In this document: positions 34,838 through 44,894 of the stretch, in pieces
Layout: the number at the start of each line of letters is the position of its first letter
Numbering within the stretch: the first letter of the stretch is position 1
Assembly (NCBI RefSeq): GCF_011752995.1
Contig: NZ_VWWL01000011.1
Coordinates: 151,596 to 215,595, forward strand
Direction: 5' to 3'
From: Burkholderia sp. Ax-1724
GTDB taxonomy: Bacteria > Pseudomonadota > Gammaproteobacteria > Burkholderiales > Burkholderiaceae
DNA length: 64,000 bases
Translations under genes and position numbers: made by a program
Notes under the pieces: model-generated
The model's database searches: none
Told to the model about the DNA's origin: nothing
What the model saw: only the letters and a program-made list of their open reading frames with translations

Positions 34838-36436
34838 ATGCAGGTATGCGACCTCGAACCGCAAGCAGCCACGAAGCAATGCCTTCCGTCCGATGCTCGA
34901 CGAAATATCCTCGCGCTATTCGCCGTGTGTCTCGCGGCGATGATGTTCGGCCTCGAAATTTCGAGCGTGCCGGCCATATTGCCGACACTGGAAGGCGTGC
35001 TGCACGCCGATTTCAAGCAGATGCAGTGGATCATGAACGCGTACACCATCGCGTGTACGACCGTACTCATGGCAACCGGAACGCTCGCGGATCGCTTCGG
35101 CCGCAAGCGCATGTTCATTGTCTCGATCGTGTTGTTCGGCATCGCCTCGCTGTGGTGCGGACTCGCATCGAGTGCGCCCGTGCTGATCGCGAGCCGTTTT
35201 CTGCAGGGCGCCAGCGGCGGCGCGATGCTCATCTGTCTCGTCGCCGTGCTGTCGCATCAGTTTCCGCAAGGCGCCGAACGCGCCCGGGCATTCAGCGCGT
35301 GGGGCATCATCCTCGGTATCGGTTTGGGCTTCGGGCCGTTGATCGGCAGCGCGATCGTCGCACTATCGAGTTGGCAATGGGTCTTCTGGGTTCACGTGCT
35401 CATTTCCATCGTGACGTTGGTACTCGCGGTACCCGGCGTGCGCGAGTCGCGCGACCCGCACGCGAGCAAGCTCGACGTCGCCGGCATGGTGACGTTGTCG
35501 GGCGCCGTATTCGGCTTCGTTTCGTTTATTACGCAGGGGGCCGATATCGGCTTCACGAGTCGCTCGGGCATCGCGATTTTCGTCGCGAGTACTGCGAGTC
35601 TCGTGGCGTTCTTCGTGGCGGAAATGCGCAGTGCGCATCCGATGTTCGATTTCTCCGTGTTCCGAATCCGCAATTTCTCGGGTGCGCTGCTCGGCTCGGT
35701 CGGCATGAACTTCAGCTTCTGGCCGTTCATCATCTATCTGCCGATCTATTTCCAGCATGCACTGGGCGCAAGCCCCATGGTGGCGGGACTGTTTCTATTG
35801 GCCTATACATTGCCGACTCTCGTATTCCCGCCGATAGGCGAGCGTCTGGCATTGCGCTATTCGCCGGCTATTGTCATTCCCGCAGGCCTGTTCACGATCG
35901 GACTCGGGTTCTTTCTGATGCGTATGGGCAGTGCTTTCGATCACACGAGCGCGCTCGCGATTCTTCCGGGCTGCTTCGTTGCCGGCGCGGGACTCGGCAT
36001 CACCAATACGCCGGTCACCAATACGACGACCGGTTCGGCTTCGGGCACGCGCGCCGGCATGGCATCGGGCATCGACATGAGCGCCCGCATGATTACGCTC
36101 GCCATCAACATCGCGATGATGGGGCTCCTTCTCGTCAAGGGCGTTGCGCATCGTCTGCAAGATGCGCTGCCCGCGGCGCCGCTCGACATCTCGTGGGACG
36201 CCATGGCAAACCGCATCGCCATCGGCGACCTGCATCCCGCGGCGGCGGCGCAATGGCCGGCTTTGTCCAGCGACGGATTTGCGGCCATCAGCCGCGGCGC
36301 GCTCGTCCATGGCTTCGAGTGGCTCATGCTCTATGGCGGCATCGCGGTCTGCACTCTCGCCGTCGTGAGTTACCTGATCTTTTCGGGCGGAAAAGTCACG
36401 CACGTGAAGCGAGAAACGATCGCGGACCCACGCTGA
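34838..36436 (+). CDS. MFS drug-efflux-type transporter (DHA2, 14 helices)
   Basis: The start is ATG 34838 with GGAG 7 bp upstream, giving 532 residues. The first helix region (LFAVCLAAMMFGLEISSVPAIL), motif A GTLADRFGRKRMF and motif C-like GIILGIGLGFGPLIGSAI identify an EmrB/QacA-type DHA2 transporter. The length and number of hydrophobic segments fit 14 helices. It is probably induced through the divergent LysR protein. Substrates are likely lipophilic or anionic compounds, but this is inferred from the family only. Confidence 0.9.
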   Translation: MQVCDLEPQAATKQCLPSDARRNILALFAVCLAAMMFGLEISSVPAILPTLEGVLHADFKQMQWIMNAYTIACTTVLMATGTLADRFGRKRMFIVSIVLFGIASLWCGLASSAPVLIASRFLQGASGGAMLICLVAVLSHQFPQGAERARAFSAWGIILGIGLGFGPLIGSAIVALSSWQWVFWVHVLISIVTLVLAVPGVRESRDPHASKLDVAGMVTLSGAVFGFVSFITQGADIGFTSRSGIAIFVASTASLVAFFVAEMRSAHPMFDFSVFRIRNFSGALLGSVGMNFSFWPFIIYLPIYFQHALGASPMVAGLFLLAYTLPTLVFPPIGERLALRYSPAIVIPAGLFTIGLGFFLMRMGSAFDHTSALAILPGCFVAGAGLGITNTPVTNTTTGSASGTRAGMASGIDMSARMITLAINIAMMGLLLVKGVAHRLQDALPAAPLDISWDAMANRIAIGDLHPAAAAQWPALSSDGFAAISRGALVHGFEWLMLYGGIAVCTLAVVSYLIFSGGKVTHVKRETIADPR

Positions 36437-36643
36437 CTCATATGGCAAGCATCGCACCGAAAGAACTGCGCGTCACGACTGGGACCATCTATCGGCAGAC
36501 CCGCTCGGGATGCCGGACGACACAAGGGTTTTCGACACGTACAGCGCCGCTTTTGGCACAATCGATTCACCACGGCGAATTGATCCGCACTGGATTCGCC
36601 ATCGGCACATCGCCAAAGTCGTGTTGCTGGAGTTCAAACCACC

Positions 36644-36904
36644 ATGAAGTCCCTTTGCTTCGCAGCAGTTCTTTTCGTACTCACTGCCGGTTGCACCTCG
36701 ACGTCGTCGTCCGCGAGCGATCAGGCTGGGTGGTCGAGCCCGGCCCATGCGAATAGCTACATCCTGCACACGCCCGAGGGCGCCAGGCCCGGCGATGGCG
36801 CCTCGCGACCGCCGAGACTCACGGTCGGCACCAGCTATTCCGACACCCAATTGATCCTGCCGTGGTTCCTCAACGACATCATCGACTTTGTGAACTATCG
36901 CTAG
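36644..36904 (+). CDS. Small lipoprotein
   Basis: The 86-residue protein starts MKSLCFAAVLFVLTAGC, a signal peptide with lipobox LTAGC (Cys17). The remaining residues are polar and end in WFLNDIIDFVNYR. I recognise no family. It stands alone between the MFS gene and the convergent dehydrogenase gene. Confidence 0.65.
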   Translation: MKSLCFAAVLFVLTAGCTSTSSSASDQAGWSSPAHANSYILHTPEGARPGDGASRPPRLTVGTSYSDTQLILPWFLNDIIDFVNYR

Positions 36905-36954
36905 ATCGCGGGTGACTGGCGGCTGCACGCCCCAGAGAGGCATTCAACCAAACA

Positions 36955-36982
36955 GGCGCCGCGAAGACTCTTCCGCGACGCC
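36955..36982. terminator. Imperfect hairpin between convergent genes
   Basis: GGCGCCGCGAAGA pairs imperfectly with TCTTCCGCGACGCC around a very short loop and is followed by CTTTAT on the plus strand. It lies between the lipoprotein and the convergent dehydrogenase gene. Confidence 0.4.
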
Positions 36983-36994
36983 CTTTATCTACGT

Positions 36995-37981
36995 TCAGAG
37001 TGCCGGCACCGCCGGCGCCGCATTCCCGGCCTCGGCCACACGCGTCGACGTGCTGCGCGGACCGGCAATGCCGAAGTGGCTCGCAAGCATATCGACAACG
37101 TTATCCGCCATGCCCGTGCGCGTTTCTTCGGTAGCCGAACCGATATGCGGCGTGAGCACGACACGCGGATCGTCGATCAGCGCACGAGGCACATGCGGTT
37201 CGTGCTCGAACACGTCGAGCGCCGCGCCCGCGATCCGCTTGTCCGCGAGCGCCGCGATCAGTGCCGCCTCGTCGACCACCGGCCCGCGCGCGATGTTGAC
37301 GAGAAAGCCCTGCGGCCCCAGCGCGTCGATCACTCGCGCGTCGACCAGATGATGCGTTTGCGGCGAGAGCGGACAGGTCAGGATAAGCATGTCGCTATCC
37401 GCCGCGAGGCGCGCCACGTCGTCGTAATACGGCAGATCGACCGGCTTGCGGTTCGGGCCATAGTACGCAAGCCGTGAACCGAATGCCTGCAGGCGCTTCG
37501 CAATCGCCGCGCCGATCGTGCCGAGCCCGACGATGCCGATCCTCATGCGCGAGATCGAGCGGCCGAGAGGCAGCGCGCCCTGCTCGGGCCATTGGCCGGA
37601 ACGAACGTAGGCATCCGCCTGCACGAGATCGCGCGTGACGGCGAGCGCGAGACCGATCGCGGTATTGGCAACGTCCTCGGCCAGGACGCGCGACGCGTTC
37701 TCGATGCGAATGCCGCGCACCTGCGCGCTTTGAACGTCGAGATTGTCGAGCCCGGCGCTATAGCTCGCGATGATCTCCAGCGCGGGCAGTGCAGCGAGAA
37801 ACGCCGCGTCGATCTTCGTCTTGCGCAGCGCAATGCCGCGAATCGAGGCGCCGTGTCGCGCGAGCAGCGCGGCGGCTTCGTCCGCTTGCTGCGGCAGGTC
37901 CAGCACGGTAAAGAGCGAGGCGAGTTCCGCCTGGGTGCGCGCCGGCAACTCGGCGGCATTGAGAATGATGGGTTTCGACAT
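36995..37981 (-). CDS. D-isomer-specific 2-hydroxyacid dehydrogenase
   Basis: The 328-residue protein has the NAD(P)-binding motif GIVGLGTIGAAIAKRL. The catalytic set is also visible: Arg in NIARGPVVDEAAL, Glu in DVFEHEPHVP, and His in LTPHIGSA. It should reduce a 2-oxoacid such as hydroxypyruvate, glyoxylate or 2-ketogluconate with NAD(P)H. The gene lies 48 bp downstream of an anion:H+ symporter-type MFS gene on the same strand, which points to use of an imported sugar acid or hydroxyacid. Confidence 0.9.
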   Translation of the reverse strand: MSKPIILNAAELPARTQAELASLFTVLDLPQQADEAAALLARHGASIRGIALRKTKIDAAFLAALPALEIIASYSAGLDNLDVQSAQVRGIRIENASRVLAEDVANTAIGLALAVTRDLVQADAYVRSGQWPEQGALPLGRSISRMRIGIVGLGTIGAAIAKRLQAFGSRLAYYGPNRKPVDLPYYDDVARLAADSDMLILTCPLSPQTHHLVDARVIDALGPQGFLVNIARGPVVDEAALIAALADKRIAGAALDVFEHEPHVPRALIDDPRVVLTPHIGSATEETRTGMADNVVDMLASHFGIAGPRSTSTRVAEAGNAAPAVPAL

Positions 37982-38029
37982 GATGGATCAATCCGTTATA
38001 CGTTGCGATGCGCGTGCGTTTCGCCGCGC

Positions 38030-39385
38030 TCAGTTCACCTTCACGCGCTCGATGCGGCCCATGAACACGAGATACACCACGGCGGCGATCAGGCAGTGTG
38101 CCGCAACAAAATAAAGTCCGGCGGTATAGCCGCCGGTGGCCTGCACGATATAGCCGAACACGATCGGCGTGACGATACCGCCGATATTGCCGACGCAGTT
38201 GAAGATCGCACCCGCGAGACCCACGGCCTCGCGCGGCGCCGTATCGCTGACGATGGCCCACGTGCCCGCGCCCGCCGCCGCGCCCTTGCCGAAGAACGCG
38301 AGCGTCATCAGCAGAACGATGGCGGTATTGCTTTCCGTAAACGCCGAGAACACGATGCAGCAGCCGACCGCCATGCCGACGATATACGGCGTCTTGCGCG
38401 CCCACGACACGCTCCAGCCCTTGCGGATCAGCCAGTCCGAAATTACGCCGCCCGCAATGCCGCCGAGAAAACCCGACACGGCCGGCAGCATCGTCGCGAG
38501 CCCCGCCTGCATGACGTTCATGCCACGCGCCTGCACCAGATAGATCGGAAACCAGGTGATGAAGAAATAGCTCAGCGCAATCACGCAATACTGGCCGATG
38601 TACGAGCACCAGAGCATGCGATTGCCGAGCAGCATGCGCAGCGCCTTGCCCGACATCACGGGACGCGAAAGACGCTCGTGGGCCGAGTCGATGTCGATCA
38701 TCGCGCCTCCCGCGACGAGCCGGTCGAGTTCGGCTTGCGATACGCGCGGGTGCTTGCCCGGTTCGTGCATCACGACGGCCCACACCCCGGCGGACGCGAT
38801 GCCGATCAACCCGAGCGCGAAGAACGGCGCGGGCCAGCCGAACTTCGCGGTAAGCCAGCCGGCCAGCGGCGAGAAAATCGCTACTGCGAAATACGATGCG
38901 GACGCAAACAGCGAGGTAGCCAGCCCGCGTTCTTCTTTCGGAAACCACATGACCGCCACGCGGCTATTGGCCGGAAAACTGGGCGCCTCGATCAGCCCGA
39001 GTGCGAAGCGCAGCGCGAACAGCAAGCCGAGTGCGACCGAGAGGTCCGTGGTCACATGGCCAATCAAGCCGACGAGTATCGTCGCGATGGACCAGAGAAC
39101 AAGCGTGGCGCCATACATGGTCTTGGTGCCGAGGCGATCGAGCAGCAAGCCGCCGGGAATCTGCCCGACCACATAGGCCCAGCTGAACGCCGACAGCACA
39201 TAGCCGAGCTGCACATGGTCGAGCCCGAACTCTTTGGCGATGCCCGGGCCGGCGATCGAGAGGATCGCGCGATCGGCATAAGCGACCGTCGCGAGCAGCA
39301 GAATCACCGCCAGAATCGTGAAGCGGGTGCGCGTGACGCGAACCGCGTCCGTCGCGGCATAGCCACCCGTCCTTTGCGTGAACAT
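38030..39385 (-). CDS. MFS transporter, anion:cation symporter (glucarate/galactonate) type
   Basis: The start is ATG 39385 with AGGAG 8 bp upstream, giving 451 residues and 12 helices. The motifs VAYADRAILSIAGPGIAKEF, GGLLLDRLGTKTMYG and SFPANSRVAVMWFPKEERG are typical of ACS-family sugar-acid symporters. It is co-directional with the 2-hydroxyacid dehydrogenase and divergent from the HTH-citrate synthase. The three may form one regulatory unit for a hydroxyacid. Confidence 0.88.
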   Translation of the reverse strand: MFTQRTGGYAATDAVRVTRTRFTILAVILLLATVAYADRAILSIAGPGIAKEFGLDHVQLGYVLSAFSWAYVVGQIPGGLLLDRLGTKTMYGATLVLWSIATILVGLIGHVTTDLSVALGLLFALRFALGLIEAPSFPANSRVAVMWFPKEERGLATSLFASASYFAVAIFSPLAGWLTAKFGWPAPFFALGLIGIASAGVWAVVMHEPGKHPRVSQAELDRLVAGGAMIDIDSAHERLSRPVMSGKALRMLLGNRMLWCSYIGQYCVIALSYFFITWFPIYLVQARGMNVMQAGLATMLPAVSGFLGGIAGGVISDWLIRKGWSVSWARKTPYIVGMAVGCCIVFSAFTESNTAIVLLMTLAFFGKGAAAGAGTWAIVSDTAPREAVGLAGAIFNCVGNIGGIVTPIVFGYIVQATGGYTAGLYFVAAHCLIAAVVYLVFMGRIERVKVN

Positions 39386-39501
39386 CGTTGTCTCCTGTTG
39401 GCGCGGCCGCGCCGCCACGACGGCTCGGGGGCGGCGGCGCGCTATGATTGCCGGTATCCGCGCTCGTGCGCGACGGGCGCATGCGAACGTGTGGAGCGAA
39501 T

Positions 39502-39547
39502 TTGACGCACGCTGCCACCGGGCGTCAATCTTGATTGAGACAATCAA
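39502..39547. promoter_or_regulatory. Two adjacent inverted repeats with TTGA/TCAA ends
   Basis: TTGACGC-N13-GCGTCAA (39502-39528) is followed after 2 bp by TTGATTG-AGA-CAATCAA (39531-39547). Both are perfect 7-bp arms. The second ends one base before the GTG start of the HTH-citrate synthase, so a bound protein would block translation initiation or transcription of that gene and could affect the divergent MFS gene. Confidence 0.5.
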
Positions 39548-39548
39548 C

Positions 39549-40694
39549 GTGCAAAGCTGGATGACTCAGGAGGAGGCCTGCCGCGCGCTGGGTGTGCGCA
39601 AGCAGACCCTGTATGCGTATGTCAGCCGCGGGCGCATCGAAGTGCGCTGGGACCCGGAGCATGTGAGCCGCAAGCTCTATAGCGCGTCGGATGTCGCCGC
39701 GCTGATGAAGAAACGCAATCTCGGGCGTGCCCACAAGAATATTGCCGCGAGCACGATGGCGTGGGGCGAGCCCATCATCAACACGCGCATTTCCACGATC
39801 GAGCGCGGGCGGCTCTATTACCGCGGCACCGATGCGCTCGAACTCGCCGCGCGGGCCACGCTCGAAGACGCCGCGCAATGCCTGTGGGACTGCGAGCACT
39901 CGCCGCTTTTTCCGACGCTGCGCGACGCGCTGCCGGCTACGCCGGACACCACGCCACTCGCGCGAGCGTATGTATCGATCTCGCTCGCGGCCGCCAACCC
40001 GGGTTCGAATCTCACGACGGATCCGCGGCGTCTGCACGACGAAGCGGCCAGCCTGGTGGGCCGGCTCGCCAGCAGCTTCGTCGCGCTGAACGGCGACGGT
40101 CCCCTGCATCTGCGCATCGCGCGTGCGTGGCGCTGCGAAGCGCAGGCGGATCTGCTGCGCCGCGCGCTGGTGTGGCTGGCGGACCAGGAGCTGACGACCT
40201 CGGCGTTTGCCGCGCGCGTGACCGCATCGACGGGCGCATCGCTCGGCGCCTGCATGCTGGCGGGCCTGGCCGCGTTGTCGGGACCGCTGCATGGCGGCGC
40301 CCCGGCCCGCGTGCAGGCATTGCTCGGCGAAGTGCGCGAACACGGTGTCGCCACGGCCGTCGAGCACTGGAGGGCCACTCACGGCCCGCTGCCCGGCTTC
40401 GGTCACGAGCTGTATCCGCAGGGCGATCCGCGTGCGGCGGACCTGCTGGCCGCGTTCGACGCCCCCGACGATGTGCGCGAACTGACCGCATACGTGCATC
40501 GGACGAGCAGCCTCGCGCCGACGATCGACATCGCGCTCACCGCGCTGGCCAGGTACTGCGGCTTGCCGGACGACTCGGTGTTCTCGATGTTCGCGATCGG
40601 CCGCAGCGTGGGCTGGATGGCGCATGCCATCGAGCAGATCGCCGACGGGACGCTGCTTCGGCCACGGGCCCATTACGTCGGTCTGCTCAAGTGA
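39549..40694 (+). CDS. Citrate synthase-family protein with N-terminal HTH
   Basis: I favour GTG 39549 (VQSWMTQEEACRALG; ATG 39561 is the alternative), giving 381 residues. Residues 5-55 form a MerR/excisionase-like HTH (EEACRALGVRKQTLYAYVSRG). The rest is a short citrate synthase. The three catalytic residues are all present: His in GPLHGGAP, His in PGFGHELYPQGDPR, and Asp in TIDIALTALARYCGLP. It may therefore still condense acetyl-CoA or propionyl-CoA with an oxoacid, while the HTH suggests DNA binding. This is a known but little-studied architecture. Confidence 0.85.
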   Translation: MQSWMTQEEACRALGVRKQTLYAYVSRGRIEVRWDPEHVSRKLYSASDVAALMKKRNLGRAHKNIAASTMAWGEPIINTRISTIERGRLYYRGTDALELAARATLEDAAQCLWDCEHSPLFPTLRDALPATPDTTPLARAYVSISLAAANPGSNLTTDPRRLHDEAASLVGRLASSFVALNGDGPLHLRIARAWRCEAQADLLRRALVWLADQELTTSAFAARVTASTGASLGACMLAGLAALSGPLHGGAPARVQALLGEVREHGVATAVEHWRATHGPLPGFGHELYPQGDPRAADLLAAFDAPDDVRELTAYVHRTSSLAPTIDIALTALARYCGLPDDSVFSMFAIGRSVGWMAHAIEQIADGTLLRPRAHYVGLLK

Positions 40695-41246
40695 GGGGCT
40701 TCGTTTCGCCCATTGTCTCCACGAACTGGATTGCGGCGGGGTCGATCAATGCGCCGCATAAGCGGCCGTCGACTGCGCGGCGCAAACACGGGTCAACTGG
40801 GTCCGGTCAACCATCGAAGCATGCTTTGCCGGCACTGCGGCGGCACCGGCGCCGCGAAATCGCTGCTTCGCCTATACTGTTGCAAGCGCTTCAGGAAATC
40901 GATCCATTCGATGTTTTCCATTGTTCCTGGTATCGAGCAGTCATGTCGCCGCAGCCGCCAGTCATCACGATCTCGATCGATTCGATGGTGCATGCTGGTT
41001 GCATCAATTCGTTCGCGTCGATTCCGGTCACGCGGCGTCTCCCGCATCTGTCCCGCGACGGAATCGCATAGGGCGGACGCGGCTGAACGGGGCGGCGGCT
41101 CTGCCAGGTACAAACGAAACGCTCTGCACGACGCACCTCGTCTCAAGGTGAATAAGAGCACCAGTCACGATAATTGCTCGATTCACGATCAAGCCGATGA
41201 CGATCGGCTGCGTCGACATTCCAGTCCAATCGTGGAGGCACGAATC
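40695..41246. other. Intergenic region with no convincing gene
   Basis: About 550 bp with only short or atypical frames on either strand. It should contain the promoter of the small secreted protein that follows. Confidence 0.4.
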
Positions 41247-41543
41247 ATGAACAAGGCAATCAGCATGTCAATCGCGGCCGTCGCCGCACTTGCGCTGTCG
41301 GGCGGCGCATACGCACAGAGCCACAACACGCTCGCCACCCCCTCGGTCGTATCGCCGGCCGCCCCGCAGCAGACGAGCGGCTACGGCACGCCCGGCGCCA
41401 CTGGCTCGGACAGCGGCATGGGCACCGGCTCGCAGAACTCGAACGTGCAGAAGAGCATGAGCAGCACGACGTCCGGCGGCAACGCGTACGGGAGCCACAA
41501 CACGCTGGCGACCCCGTCCGTCGCGTCGCCGGCCGGCCAGTAA
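41247..41543 (+). CDS. Small secreted protein with a duplicated SHNTLATPSVxSPA motif
   Basis: The start ATG 41247 has GGAGG 9 bp upstream. The 98-residue product has a signal peptide (MSIAAVAALALSGGAYAQ). The mature chain begins SHNTLATPSVVSPA and ends SHNTLATPSVASPAGQ. Between the two copies lies a Gly/Ser/Thr-rich linker. No cysteine or catalytic residue is visible. A strong terminator follows, so it is a single-gene transcript. The function is unknown. Confidence 0.75.
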   Translation: MNKAISMSIAAVAALALSGGAYAQSHNTLATPSVVSPAAPQQTSGYGTPGATGSDSGMGTGSQNSNVQKSMSSTTSGGNAYGSHNTLATPSVASPAGQ

Positions 41544-41610
41544 CAGTTATCGCGAATGACAGCGAGGCGCGCATAGGCGCAAGGCGAGCACGCGCTTCGA
41601 GCTGAACCGC

Positions 41611-41650
41611 ACCCCGAAGGCTGGACATAGGTCCGGCTTTCGGGGTGTTT
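41611..41650 (+). terminator. Rho-independent terminator
   Basis: ACCCCGAAGGCTGGAC (41611-41626) pairs with GTCCGGCTTTCGGGGT (41631-41646) with two G-T pairs and an ATAG loop, followed by a T-rich tail. It ends the small secreted protein transcript and insulates the next operon. Confidence 0.85.
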
Positions 41651-41686
41651 GTCTTTCAGGTCCTTGCCCTTCTCCTCGAAATTTAC

Positions 41687-41715
41687 TTGACATCTAAACT
41701 ATCAAAACCTAAATT
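41687..41715 (+). promoter_or_regulatory. Sigma-70 promoter of the anthranilate-CoA operon
   Basis: TTGACA (41687-41692) and TAAATT (41710-41715) are spaced by 17 bp, 36 bp before the first ATG. TTGA-N11-TCAA overlaps the -35 and spacer and could be the site of the MarR protein encoded in the operon. Confidence 0.65.
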
Positions 41716-41751
41716 AATCTCACCGCAGAGTCCATTTTTTGGGGAACCAGC

Positions 41752-44124
41752 ATGCGCATCGTCTGTATCGGTGGCGGCCCGGCCGGGTTGTACTTCGGTC
41801 TATTGATGAAAAAACGCAACCCGGGCTATGACGTCACGGTCGTCGAGCGCAACCGCCCCTACGATACGTTCGGCTGGGGCGTCGTATTCTCCGACCAGAC
41901 GCTCGGCAATCTGCGCGCGGCCGACGCCCCGAGCGCCGAGGCGATTCTCGACGCGTTCAATCACTGGGACGACATCGAAATTCATTTCCGCGGCCGGACG
42001 GTTCGCTCGTCGGGTCACGGCTTCTGCGGCATCGGCCGCAAACGTCTGCTCAATATCCTGCAAGCGCGCTGCGAAGAACTCGGCGTGAAGCTCGTGTTCG
42101 AAACGCAGGTCATGGACGACACCGCCTACGACGCCGACCTCGTCATCGCATGCGACGGCCTGAACAGCATGGTCCGGCAAAAGTACGCGGCCACTTACGA
42201 GCCCGACATCGACGTGCGCGACTGCCGCTTCGTTTGGCTCGGCACGAAAAAGCTCTTCGACGCCTTCACGTTCGCGTTCGAAGAAACCGAATTCGGCTGG
42301 TTTCAGGCCCACGCCTATCGCTTCGACGATCAAACCTCGACCTTCATCGTCGAGACGCCCGAGCGCGTATGGCGCGCCGCCGGTCTCGACGACATGAGCA
42401 AGGAAGACAGCATCGCATTCTGCGAGAAGCTGTTCGCGAAGTACCTCGACGGCCATGCGCTGATGTCGAACGCCGCGCACTTGCGCGGCTCGTCGCAATG
42501 GATTCGCTTCCCGCGCGTCGTCAACAAGGAGTGGGTGCACTGGCGCGCGAACGCGAACGGCACGCAAACCCCGGTCGTGCTGATGGGCGACGCCGCGCAC
42601 ACCGCACACTTCTCGATCGGCTCGGGCACCAAGCTCGCGCTCGAAGACGCCATCGAGCTCGCCAACAGCATGAGCGCGCATCCCGGCGACCTCGCCGCTG
42701 CGCTCGCGCACTACACCGAAGTGCGCAGCATCGACGTACTGCGGATTCAGAACGCCGCGCGCAATTCGACGGAGTGGTTCGAACACGTCGACCGCTATAC
42801 GTCGTTCGAGCCGGAACAGTTCGCGTATTCGCTGCTCACGCGCTCGCAGCGCATCTCGCACGAGAACCTGCGCGAGCGCGACGCGCACTATCTGTCGGGC
42901 TTCGAAGACTGGCTCGCGCAGCGTTCCGGCATCGAGCACGCGCCGGAAAAGCACTCCATTCCGCCGATGTTCACGCCGTTCACGGTGCGCGGCGTCACGC
43001 TGAAAAACCGCGTCGTAGTCTCGCCGATGGCGCAGTACTCGGCCGTCGACGGCGTGCCCGGCGACTATCACCTCATGCATCTCGGCGCGCGCGCGATGGG
43101 CGGCGCCGCGCTCGTCATGACGGAAATGACCTGCGTGTCGCCCGAAGCGCGTATCACGCCCGCATGCCCCGGCATGTACGCGCCCGCGCATCTGGCCGCA
43201 TGGAAGCGCATCGTCGATCTTGTGCATAGCCAGTCCGATGCGAAGATCGGCATTCAACTCGGCCACTCGGGCGCAAAAGGTTCGACGCGCGTTGCGTGGG
43301 AAGGCATCGATCAGCCGCTCGCCGAAGGCAACTGGCCGCTTATCTCGGCATCGCCGCAACAGTACTTGCGCGGCATCAGCCAGCATTCGCGCGAAGCCAC
43401 GCGTGAGGAACTGCGCGAGATCGAGGCGCAATTCGTCGAGGCAACGCGCATGTCGGTCGAAGCCGGCTTCGACTGGCTCGAACTGCACTGCGCGCACGGC
43501 TATTTCCTGTCGAGCTTCCTGTCGCCGCTCACAAATCGGCGCACCGACGAATACGGCGGTTCGCTCGAAAACCGTCTGCGTTATCCGCTGCGTGTGTTCA
43601 AGGCGATACGCGCGATATGGCCGCAAGAAAAGCCGATTTCGGTGCGTATTTCCGCGCACGACTGGGTCGAAGGCGGCAATACGCCCGACGACGCCGTGAA
43701 GATCGCCGAGGCCTTCAAGGCAGCGGGCGCGGACATGATCGACGTCTCGTCGGGCCAGGTCAGCAAGGAAGAAAAGCCCGTGTATGGCCGCATGTTCCAG
43801 ACGCCGTTCGCCGATCGCGTGCGCAACGAGGCCGGCATCGCGACGATCGCGGTCGGCGCGATCTCGGAAGCGGACCACGTGAACAGCATCATCGCGGCGG
43901 GCCGCGCGGACCTCTGCGCGATCGCGCGTCCGCATCTCGCGAATCCGGCGTGGACGCTGAACGAAGCCGCGAAGATCGGCTATCTCGACGTCGCGTGGCC
44001 GAAGCCCTACACGGCAGCCAAGGTCCAGCTCGAACGCAATCTCGAACGCGAACGCGCGCAGGCCATCGCGAACGCGGGCCTCACCGCACAACAACGCGCC
44101 CAGCGCGCGGAAGGAACGACGTGA
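41752..44124 (+). CDS. 2-aminobenzoyl-CoA monooxygenase/reductase (ACMR-type flavoprotein fusion)
   Basis: The 790-residue protein fuses two flavoenzymes. Residues 1-395 are a class A FAD monooxygenase with [14 protein letters not shown] and [22 protein letters not shown]. Residues 403-760 are an old-yellow-enzyme FMN reductase, with [35 protein letters not shown] and [10 protein letters not shown]. This fusion is characteristic of the enzyme that hydroxylates and then reduces the ring of 2-aminobenzoyl-CoA in the aerobic hybrid pathway. Automated annotation often calls it salicylyl-CoA 5-hydroxylase. The operon's CoA ligase and beta-oxidation-like genes support the aminobenzoate assignment. 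The stop overlaps the next start (GTGA). Confidence 0.85.
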   Translation: MRIVCIGGGPAGLYFGLLMKKRNPGYDVTVVERNRPYDTFGWGVVFSDQTLGNLRAADAPSAEAILDAFNHWDDIEIHFRGRTVRSSGHGFCGIGRKRLLNILQARCEELGVKLVFETQVMDDTAYDADLVIACDGLNSMVRQKYAATYEPDIDVRDCRFVWLGTKKLFDAFTFAFEETEFGWFQAHAYRFDDQTSTFIVETPERVWRAAGLDDMSKEDSIAFCEKLFAKYLDGHALMSNAAHLRGSSQWIRFPRVVNKEWVHWRANANGTQTPVVLMGDAAHTAHFSIGSGTKLALEDAIELANSMSAHPGDLAAALAHYTEVRSIDVLRIQNAARNSTEWFEHVDRYTSFEPEQFAYSLLTRSQRISHENLRERDAHYLSGFEDWLAQRSGIEHAPEKHSIPPMFTPFTVRGVTLKNRVVVSPMAQYSAVDGVPGDYHLMHLGARAMGGAALVMTEMTCVSPEARITPACPGMYAPAHLAAWKRIVDLVHSQSDAKIGIQLGHSGAKGSTRVAWEGIDQPLAEGNWPLISASPQQYLRGISQHSREATREELREIEAQFVEATRMSVEAGFDWLELHCAHGYFLSSFLSPLTNRRTDEYGGSLENRLRYPLRVFKAIRAIWPQEKPISVRISAHDWVEGGNTPDDAVKIAEAFKAAGADMIDVSSGQVSKEEKPVYGRMFQTPFADRVRNEAGIATIAVGAISEADHVNSIIAAGRADLCAIARPHLANPAWTLNEAAKIGYLDVAWPKPYTAAKVQLERNLERERAQAIANAGLTAQQRAQRAEGTT

Positions 44125-44894
44125 ACACGCCAACCTCATGGCTCACTGGACAGCATGCCGTCGTCACGGGCGGCGGCAGCGGCATCGGCGCGGCGGTCGC
44201 CGAGGCGCTGCTACGCGCGGGCGCGCGCGTCACGCTGATGGGCCGCAACGCGCAACGGCTCGAAGCGCAGCGCGAACGATGCGCGGCACTCGGCAACGTG
44301 GCCTGTATCAGCGTGGACGTGACGCAGGAAGACTCGGTTGCGCGTGCGTTCCACGAAGCGGGCGCGGTCGATATGCTCGTCAACAACGCGGGGCAGGCGC
44401 AGGCCGCGCCGTTCGCGCATACCGACATGGCGCTCTGGCAGCGCATGCTCGACGTGAACCTCACCGGCGTTTTTCTCGGCACGCGTGCGGTGTTGCCGGG
44501 CATGCTCGAACGTGGGTACGGGCGCATCGTCAACGTCGCGAGTACCGCGGGGCAGATCGGCTATGCCTACGTGGCCGCGTATTGCGCGGCGAAACACGGC
44601 GTGATCGGCCTCACGCGCTCGCTCGCGCTCGAAGTCGCGACGCGCGGCATCACGGTCAATGCGGTGTGTCCCGGTTATACGGAAACCGAACTGCTGCACG
44701 CTTCGCTCGAACAGATTACGAGCAAAACTTCGCGCACCGAAGAGCAGGCACGCGAAGCGCTGCTGCGCTCGAACCCGCAGCGCCGCTTCGTCAGTCCCGA
44801 GCAGGTTGCCAACTCGGTGCTGTGGCTGTGCCAGCCCGGCTCGGACGCGATCACGGGCCAATCCATTTCGATCTCCGGCGGAGAAGTGATGTGA
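44121..44894 (+). CDS. SDR-family 3-hydroxyacyl-CoA dehydrogenase-like protein
   Basis: Starting at GTG 44121, with AAGGA upstream, the 257-residue product has the SDR cofactor motif [20 protein letters not shown], and the catalytic Ser-Tyr-Lys set (NVASTAG, YCAAKHG). It should oxidise a 3-hydroxyacyl-CoA intermediate after ring opening, or reduce a ring ketone. It overlaps both neighbours by 4 bp and is clearly part of the operon. Confidence 0.85.
   Translation: MNTPTSWLTGQHAVVTGGGSGIGAAVAEALLRAGARVTLMGRNAQRLEAQRERCAALGNVACISVDVTQEDSVARAFHEAGAVDMLVNNAGQAQAAPFAHTDMALWQRMLDVNLTGVFLGTRAVLPGMLERGYGRIVNVASTAGQIGYAYVAAYCAAKHGVIGLTRSLALEVATRGITVNAVCPGYTETELLHASLEQITSKTSRTEEQAREALLRSNPQRRFVSPEQVANSVLWLCQPGSDAITGQSISISGGEVM

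Noticed and set aside
41800..44139. 779-codon minus-strand frame opposite the ACMR gene
   Set aside because: Composition is typical of an antisense shadow, and the plus strand encodes a clear two-domain flavoenzyme with conserved motifs.
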